Source: Antricoccus suffuscus
GTDB lineage: Bacteria > Actinomycetota > Actinomycetes > Mycobacteriales > Antricoccaceae
Direction: 5' to 3'
DNA: 45,940 nt
NCBI RefSeq assembly: GCF_003003235.1
Contig: NZ_PVUE01000026.1
Location: 1-45,940 of the forward strand
Of this stretch, positions 1 to 8,601 are shown one piece after another. A program made the position numbers and the translations under genes. The notes beneath the pieces were generated by a model. It saw only the letters and a program-made list of their open reading frames with translations, did not search any database and had not been told where the DNA came from. The first letter of the stretch is position 1. Each line of letters begins with the position of its first letter.

Positions 1-1
1 C

Positions 2-82
2 TTCTACACTCCCCGCGAGGTATTCACTAAACTCCTCAACCAGGACCTAGAAAACCAAGAACGTGTTGCGACCACCCCTTGA
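2..82 (+). CDS. IS30-like transposase, C-terminal end only (runs off left edge)
   Basis: The first bases read as an open frame of 26 codons ending at TGA 80-82. It contains the motif YTPREVF and ends in VATTP. IS30-family transposases of Actinobacteria commonly end with a TP-x-EVF-type motif a few dozen residues from the C-terminus, often followed by a short tail like this one. The rest of the gene lies outside the window, so the DDE catalytic core cannot be seen. No second copy or left inverted repeat is visible. The next gene is convergent. The family assignment rests on a very short peptide and is tentative. Confidence 0.5.
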   Translation, partial: FYTPREVFTKLLNQDLENQERVATTP

Positions 83-89
83 ATTCACC

Positions 90-121
90 GACGGATGGGC
101 GCGATTACGTGACGGATCGCG
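90..121 (+). repeat. dispersed 32-bp repeat, copy A
   Basis: This stretch starts 8 bases after the transposase stop. It matches 25306-25337 at 28 of 32 positions: 11 identical bases, 8 partly different, then 13 identical. Each copy contains GACGGAT twice, 21 bases apart. It may be an IS-end remnant or a small intergenic repeat. Only these two copies were noticed in the window. Confidence 0.55.
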
Positions 122-130
122 CGGACACCG

Positions 131-1618
131 TCAGGCGGTGGCGGACTTCTTCCGAGGCGTTGACTTGTGTGTCGTGTCGGCGGCGATCTTCTTGTCCGCG
201 GCGGCGATAAGCAGGTCGAGTTCGTCGATCAGGTACGCCGCCAGCCGGTCCACATCGGGAACCATCTCGCGGTCGGCCAGTAGTCCGAAGTTGAGCTGGC
301 CGCGGTAACCCTGCACGGTGATGTTGAGGCCCTGCCCGTCGAGGATCACCGACACCGGATAGATCGCCTCGAGCTTCGCGCCACCCATGTAGGCCTGCAC
401 ATCGGGCCCCGGCACATTGGAGATGACCAAGTTGGAGGGGTACAGGCGATAGATCAGGCCAGTCTCGAAGGCGACCCGCGCCGCGCGCGCCATCAGTAGC
501 GGTGGCGCGAAGTTGGTGACGCCATCTACCAAGCCGGGCGGGATCGCCGCTTGCGCAGACTTGGCGGCCTGAGTCGTCTGGTTGCAGGCCAACAGCCGTT
601 TGACGGGGTCACTGATGTTGGTCGGCAGGGGAGTGAACATCGCCGAGACCTTGTTGCCCATCGAGGAGCGTTGAGATTCGTCGCGCACCGATACCGGGAT
701 CATGGTGATGAGCGGTTCGGCCGGCAGCGCTCCGCGCTGGTCGAGCCATCGCCGCAGCGCGCCGGCGGAGATGGCGAGTACGACGTCGTTGACCGACGTA
801 CCGAACGTGCTTTTGACCTTGCGTACGTCGGATAGCGCCGCGTGCGAGATGCCCAGTCGACGATGCGCGCTGATCTGGCCGTTGAAGGGAGTCTCCGGTG
901 GACGGTTGTTGGCGGTCTGAATGATCTCGCCGTCGCCGCTGTTTCGGCGGCGGCGCAGCAGTTGGGCGAAGGGTGTGACGGCCTTGCCGAGGGTGGGAGC
1001 CACTCGCACCAAGGTGCCGGCGATCCGCAACGCGTCGACCGGCCGTGAGGCGAGCCCGATCGCGCCCTTCGCTAGGAGGGCGCGCGCCGAGGGCTCCTTG
1101 CGCGGCCGGAACGGTATGGGGTCGTCTTTGAACTCTGGATTCGGTGAGAGGTCGATGAGGACGTTGAGGAGCTCGACTCCGGACGCGCCGTCGATCATCG
1201 CGTGATGGACCTTCATGTAGACCGCGATCTTGCCGTGCTCAAGCCCGGAGATCAGGTAGACCTCCCACAGCGGCCGTTTGCGGTCCAGTGGACGTGCGTG
1301 CAGGCGGCAGACCTGGTCGGTGAGCTGCTTCTGCGAGCCGGGCGCGGGCAGGCCGACTTCGCGAATGTGAAACTCGAGGTCAAAATCGACGTCGTCGACC
1401 CAGAACGGGTGGTCCAGGCCCAACGGCACGTCCTTGAGGCGGCGCCGGAACATCGGGATCTTCCCGAGTCGGCCCTCGAGCATCGCGGTCAGGTGAGCGA
1501 GGTCGAACGGTTCGCTCATGCCGCTCGGGTCCAGGATGCTGATGCTTCCCACGTGGCCGGTCGAGTTGGACGTTTCCAATGAGAGGAACGCCGCGTCCAT
1601 GCCAGATAGCTGCCTCAT
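131..1618 (-). CDS. WS/DGAT-type wax ester synthase / diacylglycerol O-acyltransferase
   Basis: A 495-residue protein of the actinobacterial wax ester synthase/acyl-CoA:diacylglycerol acyltransferase family, which transfers acyl groups from acyl-CoA to diacylglycerol or fatty alcohols for storage lipid synthesis. It begins RQLSGMDAAFLSLE, the usual family start. The catalytic motif HHxxxDG is present as HHAMIDG around residue 140. The C-terminal part has the family pattern NVPGP followed by a conserved GxxLNI-type strand. I chose ATG 1618 because GAGGAG lies 6 bases upstream. A longer frame from ATG 1690 has no ribosome binding site and would add an odd acidic repeat. It is the last gene of a likely operon with the two hydrolases upstream. 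Substrate preference (TAG or wax ester) cannot be read from sequence. Confidence 0.93.
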   Translation of the reverse strand: MRQLSGMDAAFLSLETSNSTGHVGSISILDPSGMSEPFDLAHLTAMLEGRLGKIPMFRRRLKDVPLGLDHPFWVDDVDFDLEFHIREVGLPAPGSQKQLTDQVCRLHARPLDRKRPLWEVYLISGLEHGKIAVYMKVHHAMIDGASGVELLNVLIDLSPNPEFKDDPIPFRPRKEPSARALLAKGAIGLASRPVDALRIAGTLVRVAPTLGKAVTPFAQLLRRRRNSGDGEIIQTANNRPPETPFNGQISAHRRLGISHAALSDVRKVKSTFGTSVNDVVLAISAGALRRWLDQRGALPAEPLITMIPVSVRDESQRSSMGNKVSAMFTPLPTNISDPVKRLLACNQTTQAAKSAQAAIPPGLVDGVTNFAPPLLMARAARVAFETGLIYRLYPSNLVISNVPGPDVQAYMGGAKLEAIYPVSVILDGQGLNITVQGYRGQLNFGLLADREMVPDVDRLAAYLIDELDLLIAAADKKIAADTTHKSTPRKKSATA

Positions 1619-1624
1619 TGTGTC

Positions 1625-1684
1625 TCCTCGGTCGATGTCGTTCAGGTCAACTTGAGTCAGGTCGATTTCGGCAAAGTCGATTTC
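1625..1684 (-). repeat. four degenerate 15-nt tandem units before the WS/DGAT start
   Basis: Read on the minus strand, four consecutive 15-base units each carry a (GAA/CAA/GAC)-(ATC/GTT)-GAC core. In the WS/DGAT frame they encode a pentapeptide pattern (E/Q/D)-(I/V)-D-(F/L/R)-x. The block also overlaps the last codons of the upstream hydrolase and ends at the WS/DGAT ribosome binding site. It may be a slippage product or an upstream extension of the acyltransferase. Confidence 0.55.
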
Positions 1685-2568
1685 ATCCAAGTAGTGATTG
1701 ATTCGGCGACTCGCTGCGGCGCCTCGACCTGTGGCGTGTGCCCGACGCCGGGGATCTCGTCGTACGTCCAGGACGGTTCCGCCGTGGCGAGGGCGCGCCC
1801 GGCGCTGACCGGCACGAGGCGATCTTTTTCGCCATGGATGAGCAGCACCGGCGCGGTGATCGCATGCAGTCGCGAGAGGTAACGCTTGGAGCGCATGTTT
1901 TGCAGCATCAGCGACCGGGTCGCGACGAGGAAGGCATGGTCGGACTCGGGGAACTCGCGGCGCTCGGCCGCGAGCGCGACGCTGGCCTCGACGAAGTCTC
2001 GGTCGATATCGCTCTGGTCAGCGACGCAGATGTCCAGCGTGTCCTGCACCTGTTCGCGCGGCGTGGTCGTGCGCGCAACCTTTGCCATATAGCGTTCCCC
2101 GACGCCGGGCAGCGTGTATAGCAAGAACTGCGTGAATACCTGGCGATCCGGGCGCTTGACCTCGAGCGGGAGGGCCGGGTCGATGAGCACCGCGCCCGCG
2201 ACGTACGCCGGATACGCGCTCGCGACCAGGCCGCTGATCATGCCGCCCATCGAGTTGCCGACAAGGATGGTCGGCTGGCCGATGACCTCATCGAGGAACC
2301 GCGCGACGAGCGCGACATTGGACTCCACGCTGCTGGTGCGGCCGGCCGAGCGCGTCAGCCCGAATCCGACGAGGTCGAGCGCCATCACATGGTGGTCCGC
2401 GGCGAGTTCCTGCGCGAGAAGTACCCAGTTGAGGTGTGAACCACCGAGCCCATGCACAAACAGGACCGGGGTGCTGTCCGTCGGGCCACCGAAGTCGACG
2501 TAGTTGGTGGGGCCGTCGATGTCGACGGTGCGGTTGGTGCCGTTCCAGGGTGCGGCGTACAAGGTCAT
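1657..2568 (-). CDS. alpha/beta hydrolase (303 aa)
   Basis: A soluble alpha/beta-hydrolase fold protein. The oxyanion-hole strand reads VLFVHGLGGSHLNW, the nucleophile elbow is GNSMGG, the acid strand is LLIHGEKDRLVP and the catalytic His lies in GVGHTPQ near the C-terminus, so the triad is complete. The ATG at 2568 sits 4 bases after the stop of the upstream hydrolase, which suggests translational coupling. The frame stays open further upstream but those residues are low-complexity and overlap the neighbour. With WS/DGAT downstream and an acyl-CoA ligase divergent, a lipase or esterase role in acyl-lipid turnover is a reasonable inference. The substrate is unknown. Confidence 0.88.
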   Translation of the reverse strand: MTLYAAPWNGTNRTVDIDGPTNYVDFGGPTDSTPVLFVHGLGGSHLNWVLLAQELAADHHVMALDLVGFGLTRSAGRTSSVESNVALVARFLDEVIGQPTILVGNSMGGMISGLVASAYPAYVAGAVLIDPALPLEVKRPDRQVFTQFLLYTLPGVGERYMAKVARTTTPREQVQDTLDICVADQSDIDRDFVEASVALAAERREFPESDHAFLVATRSLMLQNMRSKRYLSRLHAITAPVLLIHGEKDRLVPVSAGRALATAEPSWTYDEIPGVGHTPQVEAPQRVAESITTWMKSTLPKST

Positions 2569-2572
2569 CGGC

Positions 2573-3409
2573 TCAGCCTTCGTCGGGGGTCGGATAAAAC
2601 GCGCGCAGCGGAAGCGGCGCCTTGAACGGCGTCCAGCTGTCGGCCGGCTGGGCGAGCCGATTGGCAATCGCCCACAGCGTGTAGGCGTCGACGCCGAAGC
2701 CGAGGTGGCTGGCCCGGACGCGGATGTTTTCGCTGAATGGCCCGGTCGGCTCGATGCAGCGGTCCCACGCCACAATGCCGTCCAACCGTGAGTAGATCGA
2801 GGTGGAGGGGACCGTGAGCGGTTTCGCGCTGAGCTCAATGTTGGGGACCGGCCCCTCGGTGGCGTGTAGGTGCGAGTAGCGCTGGAAGGTGCGGTCAGCG
2901 CGGCTTTGCGCCGGATCATTCAGGCGGTAGGGGCTACCGAGCGTGATGACCTGGCGTACGTCGGACGGCCGCCGCTGAGCGAGGTTGCGGGCATAGATGC
3001 CGCCGAGGCTCCATCCGATCAGCGTGACCTTGCCGCCGGATCGTTGGGCGATGCGTTCGACGGCCGCCGGCAACTCGTGTACGACGGCGTTGGTCGGCCC
3101 CACGTTGCGGCCCAGATGCCAGCCGTAGACGCGGTATCCGAGGAAGTCTAGATAGTTGCGCAACACGAGCGTCGAGCCGTCGGAGGCCATCAGGCCGGGC
3201 AGCACGAAGACCGCATGCCCGTCGCCGTGGCGGGCGCTCATCAGCCACGGGATGCTCCACAGCGTGTTCTGGAACTCCATCAGTCCGCGGACCGGCTCGG
3301 TCCCGGTCAGCCAGTACGACGGCGCGCCGCGGGGCGGTTGGGGCGGGACAGAGCGCAACTTCGAGGCGCCGGTGCGCCGATCGCGTTGCGGTTGCTCGGG
3401 GTGTGTCAT
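2573..3409 (-). CDS. alpha/beta hydrolase / lipase-like protein (278 aa)
   Basis: A second alpha/beta hydrolase, of the esterase/lipase subgroup that resembles PGAP1-like and triacylglycerol lipases. It has an FVLPGL oxyanion strand, a long helix, and the nucleophile motif GWSLGG followed by the LGSPY strand typical of lipases. A late His (SHLGFG) can serve as catalytic base. ATG 3409 has GGAGG upstream with a rather long 12-base gap. An alternative ATG lies at 3451. It heads the minus-strand run hydrolase-hydrolase-WS/DGAT and is divergent from the acyl-CoA ligase at 3538. The lipid context suggests ester hydrolysis, but the substrate is not shown. Confidence 0.82.
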   Translation of the reverse strand: MTHPEQPQRDRRTGASKLRSVPPQPPRGAPSYWLTGTEPVRGLMEFQNTLWSIPWLMSARHGDGHAVFVLPGLMASDGSTLVLRNYLDFLGYRVYGWHLGRNVGPTNAVVHELPAAVERIAQRSGGKVTLIGWSLGGIYARNLAQRRPSDVRQVITLGSPYRLNDPAQSRADRTFQRYSHLHATEGPVPNIELSAKPLTVPSTSIYSRLDGIVAWDRCIEPTGPFSENIRVRASHLGFGVDAYTLWAIANRLAQPADSWTPFKAPLPLRAFYPTPDEG

Positions 3410-3537
3410 CGTGCTGCGGTGCCTCCAACTAGAGTGTCCTAGGTCACTCATGCTAGCCGCATGGGTGTGGTCCGTGATGGGGGATCCGACCAAGTCGGCG
3501 TACGCCGTGGTGCCGGGCCCTTTTAAGAGGAGGAAGT

Positions 3538-5049
3538 ATGAGTTTCAACCTTGCCGTCATGTTGCGCGAATCCGCGACCAGTACGCCGGACAAGCCCGCG
3601 GCGTACTGGGCGGCCGGCGACCTGACGTACGCGGACCTGGATCGGTGCAGCACCGAGTTTGCCAACGGATTGCGCGCGGCCGGGCTCTCGATCGGCGACG
3701 TGGTCTGCGCGCAGTTGCCCAACTGTCCGGAGTTTCTGATCGCCTACTTCGGCACGCTCAAGGCCGGCATGACGTTTCTGCCGATCAACCCGCTGCTGAC
3801 GGCCCCCGAGGTCATCTATCACCTCGAGGACTCGCACTCGAAGCTCTTCCTCGCCTTCCCGATGGTCGCCGTGTCCGCGGGGGAGGCGTCGGCGTCGACC
3901 GGCGTACCGCTCTATCTGCTCGGTGGCGCCGCGGCTCCTGGTCAGCACGGCTACGACGAGCTGCTCGGCGACACCAGCGTGCACCCGGTGTACGGCGACA
4001 TCGCCCCCACCAAACCGGAGTCGACGGCCGTGCTCGTCTACACCAGCGGTACGACGGGCAAGCCCAAGGGCGCGATGCTCAGCCACTTCCAGCTGTATTC
4101 CGGCTGCGACATCACCGGCAACCTCTTCGGGATGCGCGCCGATGACGTCGGGCTCGGCGTACTGCCGTTCTTCCACGTCTTCGGGCTGTGCACCGTGATC
4201 AACACCTGTATTCGGTTCGGCGCCAGCATCGTGGTCATTCCTAGGTTCGAGGTCGCGGCCGTGATGGATGCCGTGGAGAAGTACCGCGTAAGCGTGGTGT
4301 CCGGCGTACCGACGATGCTGCAGGCGATGCTGTCGGACACCCAGGAGCGTGACCTGGGTGCGCTGCGGGTGGCGATCTCCGGCGGCGCGTCGTTGCCGGG
4401 CGCGGTGATGGCGCAGTTCGAGGAGAAGTTCAAGATCTGGGTGCTGGAGGGTTATGGGCTGACCGAGACGTCCGCGGTCGCGGCGTTCAACCGCAGCCTT
4501 GAGGAGCGCAAGGTGTTGTCCATCGGCGTGCCGATGTGGGGTGCGGACATGCGCATCGTCGACGCAGAAGGGGTCGAACTGCCGCGTGGGCCGGAGAACG
4601 TCGGAGAGATCGTGATCCGCGGACCTAGCGTGATGACCGGCTACCTGGGTCGGCCCGAGGCGACTGCGGAGGCCTTCAAGGACGGCTGGTTCCACAGTGG
4701 CGATCTGGGGTACCGGGACGAAGACGGCTATTTCTTCATCGTCGACCGGTCCAAGGACCTCATCATCCGCGGCGGCTACAACGTCTATCCGCGCGAGATT
4801 GAGGAAGTGCTCTTCGCGCACCCGCAGATCGCCGAGGCGGCAGTGATCGGCAAGCCCGATGAACGACTCGGTGAAGAGGTCGTCGCGGTTATCTCGCTGG
4901 TCCCCGACGCGCAGCTCACTGCTGAGGACATCGTCGCCTATACGAAGACGCAGCTGGCGGCGTACAAATACCCACGAGAGATTCGCTTCGTCACCGAACT
5001 ACCGAAGGGGCCGACGGGGAAGATCCTGAAGACCGAACTGCGCGACTAG
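3538..5049 (+). CDS. fatty acyl-CoA / acyl-AMP ligase (FadD-like)
   Basis: A 503-residue ANL-superfamily enzyme that activates a carboxylic acid to acyl-AMP and usually then to acyl-CoA. The AMP-binding loop YTSGTTGKPKG is near residue 170. The GYGLTET motif, the hinge GDLGYRDEDGYFFIVDR with RSKDLIIRGGYNVYP, and the C-terminal PTGKILK with the catalytic Lys are all intact. AGGAGG lies 4 bases before ATG 3538. It is divergent from the hydrolase/WS-DGAT operon, with about 130 bases between, so it may supply acyl-CoA to that acyltransferase. Chain-length preference cannot be deduced. It ends 3 bases from the stop of the convergent carbonic anhydrase-like gene. Confidence 0.93.
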   Translation: MSFNLAVMLRESATSTPDKPAAYWAAGDLTYADLDRCSTEFANGLRAAGLSIGDVVCAQLPNCPEFLIAYFGTLKAGMTFLPINPLLTAPEVIYHLEDSHSKLFLAFPMVAVSAGEASASTGVPLYLLGGAAAPGQHGYDELLGDTSVHPVYGDIAPTKPESTAVLVYTSGTTGKPKGAMLSHFQLYSGCDITGNLFGMRADDVGLGVLPFFHVFGLCTVINTCIRFGASIVVIPRFEVAAVMDAVEKYRVSVVSGVPTMLQAMLSDTQERDLGALRVAISGGASLPGAVMAQFEEKFKIWVLEGYGLTETSAVAAFNRSLEERKVLSIGVPMWGADMRIVDAEGVELPRGPENVGEIVIRGPSVMTGYLGRPEATAEAFKDGWFHSGDLGYRDEDGYFFIVDRSKDLIIRGGYNVYPREIEEVLFAHPQIAEAAVIGKPDERLGEEVVAVISLVPDAQLTAEDIVAYTKTQLAAYKYPREIRFVTELPKGPTGKILKTELRD

Positions 5050-5052
5050 CGC

Positions 5053-5589
5053 CTAGCGCAGCGGCACGCGCTTTGCGCGCCGGTGGATGTCGAGCCGGCC
5101 GGTGTACGACTCGGCATTGGCGGCGATCTGGGCGCGGTCCTTGTCGGTGGCCTGACGGATGACCTTCGCCGGTACGCCGGCGACCAGACTGCCTTCGGGG
5201 ACGATGGTCCCCTGGGTGACGACGGCGCCGGCGGCGACGATCGTCCAGGAGCCGATGTCGCAGCCGTTCATGACGACCGCGCCCATACCGATCAGTACGT
5301 CGTCGTGCACGGTCGCGCCGTGCAGTACGACGCTGTGCCCGACCGACACGCGGTCGCCGACGGTGAGCGGAAACGTCGGGTCGGAGTGCAGCGTGCTGCA
5401 GTCCTGGATGTTGGTGTCAGCGCCGATCTTGATCGACGAGGTGTCACCGCGGGCGACCGCGCCGTACCAGAGGCTCGAGCGCGGGCCGAACTCCACGTCA
5501 CCGACGACGCATGCGGTCGGCGCGATGAACGCATCCTCGGCGACCTTTGGCCGGCCGATCGCGGTTTCGTAGACATAGTCAGACTGCAT
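5053..5589 (-). CDS. gamma carbonic anhydrase-like hexapeptide-repeat protein
   Basis: A 178-residue left-handed beta-helix protein of the gamma-CA/YrdA family. Hexapeptide repeats run from about residue 18 to 150. The three metal-binding histidines fit H68, H85 and H90, the last two in the pattern GHxxxLHG. Family members bind Zn or Fe and some hydrate CO2. Many bacterial members have no proven activity. ATG 5589 has GGGGAG 5 bases upstream, so I prefer it to the in-frame codon 33 bases earlier. The closest gene on the same strand is a small membrane protein 79 bases upstream, and no functional link is evident. Confidence 0.88.
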   Translation of the reverse strand: MQSDYVYETAIGRPKVAEDAFIAPTACVVGDVEFGPRSSLWYGAVARGDTSSIKIGADTNIQDCSTLHSDPTFPLTVGDRVSVGHSVVLHGATVHDDVLIGMGAVVMNGCDIGSWTIVAAGAVVTQGTIVPEGSLVAGVPAKVIRQATDKDRAQIAANAESYTGRLDIHRRAKRVPLR

Positions 5590-5668
5590 CGTGGCTCCCC
5601 TTTTGCGGCTAAAGTTCCCCACACTCTAAGCACATGGCGCGACGTTGATGACACCAGCCAAGGTCACG

Positions 5669-6205
5669 CTAGGCAACGATCAGGTCATCGACGACATGTG
5701 TCTGCTCGACGTTGCCCTTGGAATCGACCGTCTCATAGGTCACGTCGTAGGTGCCCACGGTGGGCGCGCGGTCGGCCATCGAATGCGAGATGCAACCGGG
5801 CATCGTGAACTGCGGCGTAATCGCGATGTCCGAACCGCCGGCGTGGGGATGCAACACGATGCGGTACGTCGGCCCCGCCGGCCCGGTGACCCGAAACAGC
5901 ATCTGCGCCTGCGACCCGTACGACGTTTGGTCGAAATGCACAGCGACCTTGCTGCAGTCCGCCTTGACATCGAGCTGGGCAGGCCTCTGACGGGCAATTA
6001 ACGTCACGGTGAAGATCGCCATGAGGAGTACGACGCCGGCCAGCACCAGCCAGTTGAACTTGCTGATCCGCAAGGTGGCTCGGCGTACCCCGCCAAGGGC
6101 ACGCTCGTCGCCGATGTCGCGGGCAAAATGCTCGCGCTGCGAGCGGGCTGCTCGCTGTTGTTCTTCGCGGACCTTGCGGCGGTCCCGAGACCGACCGCTC
6201 GGCAT
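5669..6205 (-). CDS. single-pass membrane protein of unknown function (178 aa)
   Basis: The first 45 residues are basic and charged, then one transmembrane helix spans about 50-70, followed by an extracytoplasmic domain of about 105 residues with two cysteines. I do not recognise a family. Its ATG overlaps the stop of the upstream Fe-S oxidoreductase by one base (TGATG), so the two are translationally coupled. It could be an accessory or membrane-anchored partner of that enzyme, but this is only inference from the overlap. Confidence 0.8.
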   Translation of the reverse strand: MPSGRSRDRRKVREEQQRAARSQREHFARDIGDERALGGVRRATLRISKFNWLVLAGVVLLMAIFTVTLIARQRPAQLDVKADCSKVAVHFDQTSYGSQAQMLFRVTGPAGPTYRIVLHPHAGGSDIAITPQFTMPGCISHSMADRAPTVGTYDVTYETVDSKGNVEQTHVVDDLIVA

Positions 6206-8463
6206 CAGCTACTGGGAGCCGGCTCCGGTTCCGGTGCGGCATCGGTGGCATGGGCGCCGGGCGGGTTGGCTTTGAGCGAGCGCATGAGGATCTGCGAGAC
6301 GTCGAGGACCTCGACCTCTTCGCGGGCCTCACCGGACTGCTTCTTGGCGGTCACGGCGTCGCTGAGCATCGTGATGCAGAACGGGCAGGCCGTGGAGACG
6401 ATGTCCGGATCCAGCGACAAGGCCTCGTCCATGCGCTCGACGTTGATGCGTTTGCCGATCCGCTCTTCCATCCACATGCGCGCGCCGCCGGCGCCGCAGC
6501 AGAAGCCGCGGTCCTTACAACGGTGCATCTCCTCGGTCTGGATGCCCATGACCGCGGAGAGGACCTCGCGCGGCGGCGTGTAGACCTTGTTGTGGCGGCC
6601 GAGGTAGCACGGGTCGTGGTAGGTGACCTTGCCGTCGACCGGCTGCACCGGCGTCAACTTGCCCTCTTCGAGGAGCTTGCCGAGCAGTTGCGTGTGGTGC
6701 ATGACCTCGTAGTCGCCGCCGACTTGCGGGTACTCGTTGGAGAGCGTGTTGAAGCAATGCGGACACGTCGCGACGATCTTGCGCTGCGCCTTTTCGGGAC
6801 GGTTTTCGAAGACCGCGTTGAGGACCTCGACGTTTTGCATGGCCTGGCCCTGGAAGACGAACTCGTTGCCGAGTCGACGTGCCGGGTCGCCGGTGCAGGA
6901 CTCGCCGGAGCCGAGTACGCCGTACTTGACACCGGCGATGTTGAGCAGTTCGGCGACGGCGCGGGTGACCTTCTTGGCGCGGTCCTCCAGAGCGCCGGCG
7001 CAACCGACCCAGAAGAGGTATTCGATGTCCTCGGGGATCTCGCCCTCGATCTTCGGTACCTCGAAGTCGAGGCCGCTCATCCAGTCTTCGCGGGCATTGG
7101 GGCTCATGCCCCACGGGTTGCCCTTGTTCTCGATGTTCTTGAGCATAACGCCGGCTTCGGACGGGAACGCCGACTCGATGAGCACCTGGTAGCGACGCAT
7201 GTCGACGATGTGGTCGATGTGCTCGATGTCGACGGGGCACTGCTCTACGCAGGCACCGCACATCGTGCAGGACCAGAGAGCATCGACGTCAAAGACCGCG
7301 TTGTCCGAAGCGTCACCGATCAGGGGACGCTCGGCCCCAGCCAGTGCCAGTACGTCGAGACCCGCGTGCGCGAGCTGTTCCTCGGTCGCCTTCTCTTCAC
7401 CCATGGTGTCTTTACCGCCGCCGGCGGCGAGGTACGGCGCCTTCTCCCACAGATGATCGCGCAGCCCCATCACCATCAGCTTGGGCGACAGTGGCTTGCC
7501 GGTGTTCCATGCGGGGCACTGTGACTGGCAGCGGCCGCACTCGGTGCAGGTGGAGAAGTCGAGCAGACCTTTCCAGGTGAAGTGCTCGACCTGGCTGACG
7601 CCGAAGAGGTCCTTCTCTGGATCGGCTTCCTCGAAGTCGAGCGGTTCGCCACCGGACTTCATCGGCTGCAGCGCACCGAGCGAGACCGCGCCGTCGGCGT
7701 TGCGCTTGAAGTAGATGTTGAAGAATGCGAGGAAGCGGTGCCAGGCAACGCCCATGGCGGGGTTGAGTGAGATCGTAATCATCCACGCGAACGAGATCAG
7801 GATGTCGATGAGGGCAACCAGGCTGATCAGCTTGAGCGAGGCCGAGGGACTCAGGCCTGCGGCGTGGAAGCCGTTGCCGAGAGCCTTGGACAGGGGCGCG
7901 GCCCAGGTCGAGAAGAATGGCGCCTCGGCCGAGTACTTCAGCGCGCGGACCACCACGTGCGCGAGCAGGACCCCGAGGATCGTGTATTCGACGTAGTACG
8001 CCTGCCAGAACGACGATCCGCTGAAGCGGCTCTTGCGTTCGGGATTGCGCGGATGGTTGAACTGGCGGACCAGCATCAGCGCGATGATGCCGACTAGGCC
8101 CACCCACGTGAGGATCTCGGTGAACAGGCCCCAGGGACCCCAGTGCCCGATAATCGGTAGATCCCATTCGGGATTGATTACTAGGCCGAAGCTCTCGACG
8201 AGCACCAGGAACAGTCCGATGAAACCGGCGAAAACGAACCAGTGTGCAGCGCCGATCCACGTCCACTTCAGCATGCGGGTGTGACCGACACTCTCGCGCA
8301 GCATGGTCTTGGTACGCGCGCCGGGGTCGTTGGTCCGGCTCTTGTCCGGCTGTCCGAACTTAATCGTCGCGAACATCCGCCGGATGGTTCTGACGAACAG
8401 CACGACGGCCACAATGGTCACCGCGGCGCCGATCACGAACAAGATCCAGTTATACAGCGTCAT
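6205..8463 (-). CDS. membrane-bound Fe-S oxidoreductase (heterodisulfide reductase-like, Rv0338c type)
   Basis: A 752-residue protein with about five or six N-terminal transmembrane segments (residues 1-260) resembling the nitrate reductase gamma/cytochrome b module. Two 4Fe-4S motifs follow, CTECGRCQSQCP near residue 306 and CTMCGACVEQCP near 398. Two CCG domains come next, with VGCAG near 488, CPHC near 575, and CCGAGG plus ACPFC near 655-690. This layout matches the probable iron-sulfur reductase Rv0338c of mycobacteria and the GlpC/HdrD group, which pass electrons between quinones and a cytosolic donor. The physiological donor is unknown. ATG 8463 is 10 bases after GGAGG. An ATG 9 bases earlier sits too close to it. 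Confidence 0.9.
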   Translation of the reverse strand: MTLYNWILFVIGAAVTIVAVVLFVRTIRRMFATIKFGQPDKSRTNDPGARTKTMLRESVGHTRMLKWTWIGAAHWFVFAGFIGLFLVLVESFGLVINPEWDLPIIGHWGPWGLFTEILTWVGLVGIIALMLVRQFNHPRNPERKSRFSGSSFWQAYYVEYTILGVLLAHVVVRALKYSAEAPFFSTWAAPLSKALGNGFHAAGLSPSASLKLISLVALIDILISFAWMITISLNPAMGVAWHRFLAFFNIYFKRNADGAVSLGALQPMKSGGEPLDFEEADPEKDLFGVSQVEHFTWKGLLDFSTCTECGRCQSQCPAWNTGKPLSPKLMVMGLRDHLWEKAPYLAAGGGKDTMGEEKATEEQLAHAGLDVLALAGAERPLIGDASDNAVFDVDALWSCTMCGACVEQCPVDIEHIDHIVDMRRYQVLIESAFPSEAGVMLKNIENKGNPWGMSPNAREDWMSGLDFEVPKIEGEIPEDIEYLFWVGCAGALEDRAKKVTRAVAELLNIAGVKYGVLGSGESCTGDPARRLGNEFVFQGQAMQNVEVLNAVFENRPEKAQRKIVATCPHCFNTLSNEYPQVGGDYEVMHHTQLLGKLLEEGKLTPVQPVDGKVTYHDPCYLGRHNKVYTPPREVLSAVMGIQTEEMHRCKDRGFCCGAGGARMWMEERIGKRINVERMDEALSLDPDIVSTACPFCITMLSDAVTAKKQSGEAREEVEVLDVSQILMRSLKANPPGAHATDAAPEPEPAPSS

Positions 8464-8601
8464 CTCAGGCATTCCTCCAGGTCGCGCCCGACGATACCGG
8501 AGAGCATCCGACACGTGTGAGCCCAGCGTTGCTTAAGTCTTCACCTACCGCCGTACCGATCACAAGCGACCCGCCGTTACCAGCGTGGATAGGATGGCGC
8601 G

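Noticed and set aside
3523-4821. Long open frame on the minus strand opposite the acyl-CoA ligase
   Set aside because: Arg/His/Asp-rich, no domain, fully antisense to a gene with all ANL motifs; typical high-GC shadow.
6250-7524. Long plus-strand open frame opposite the Fe-S oxidoreductase
   Set aside because: No family features and antisense to clear CxxCxxC motifs.
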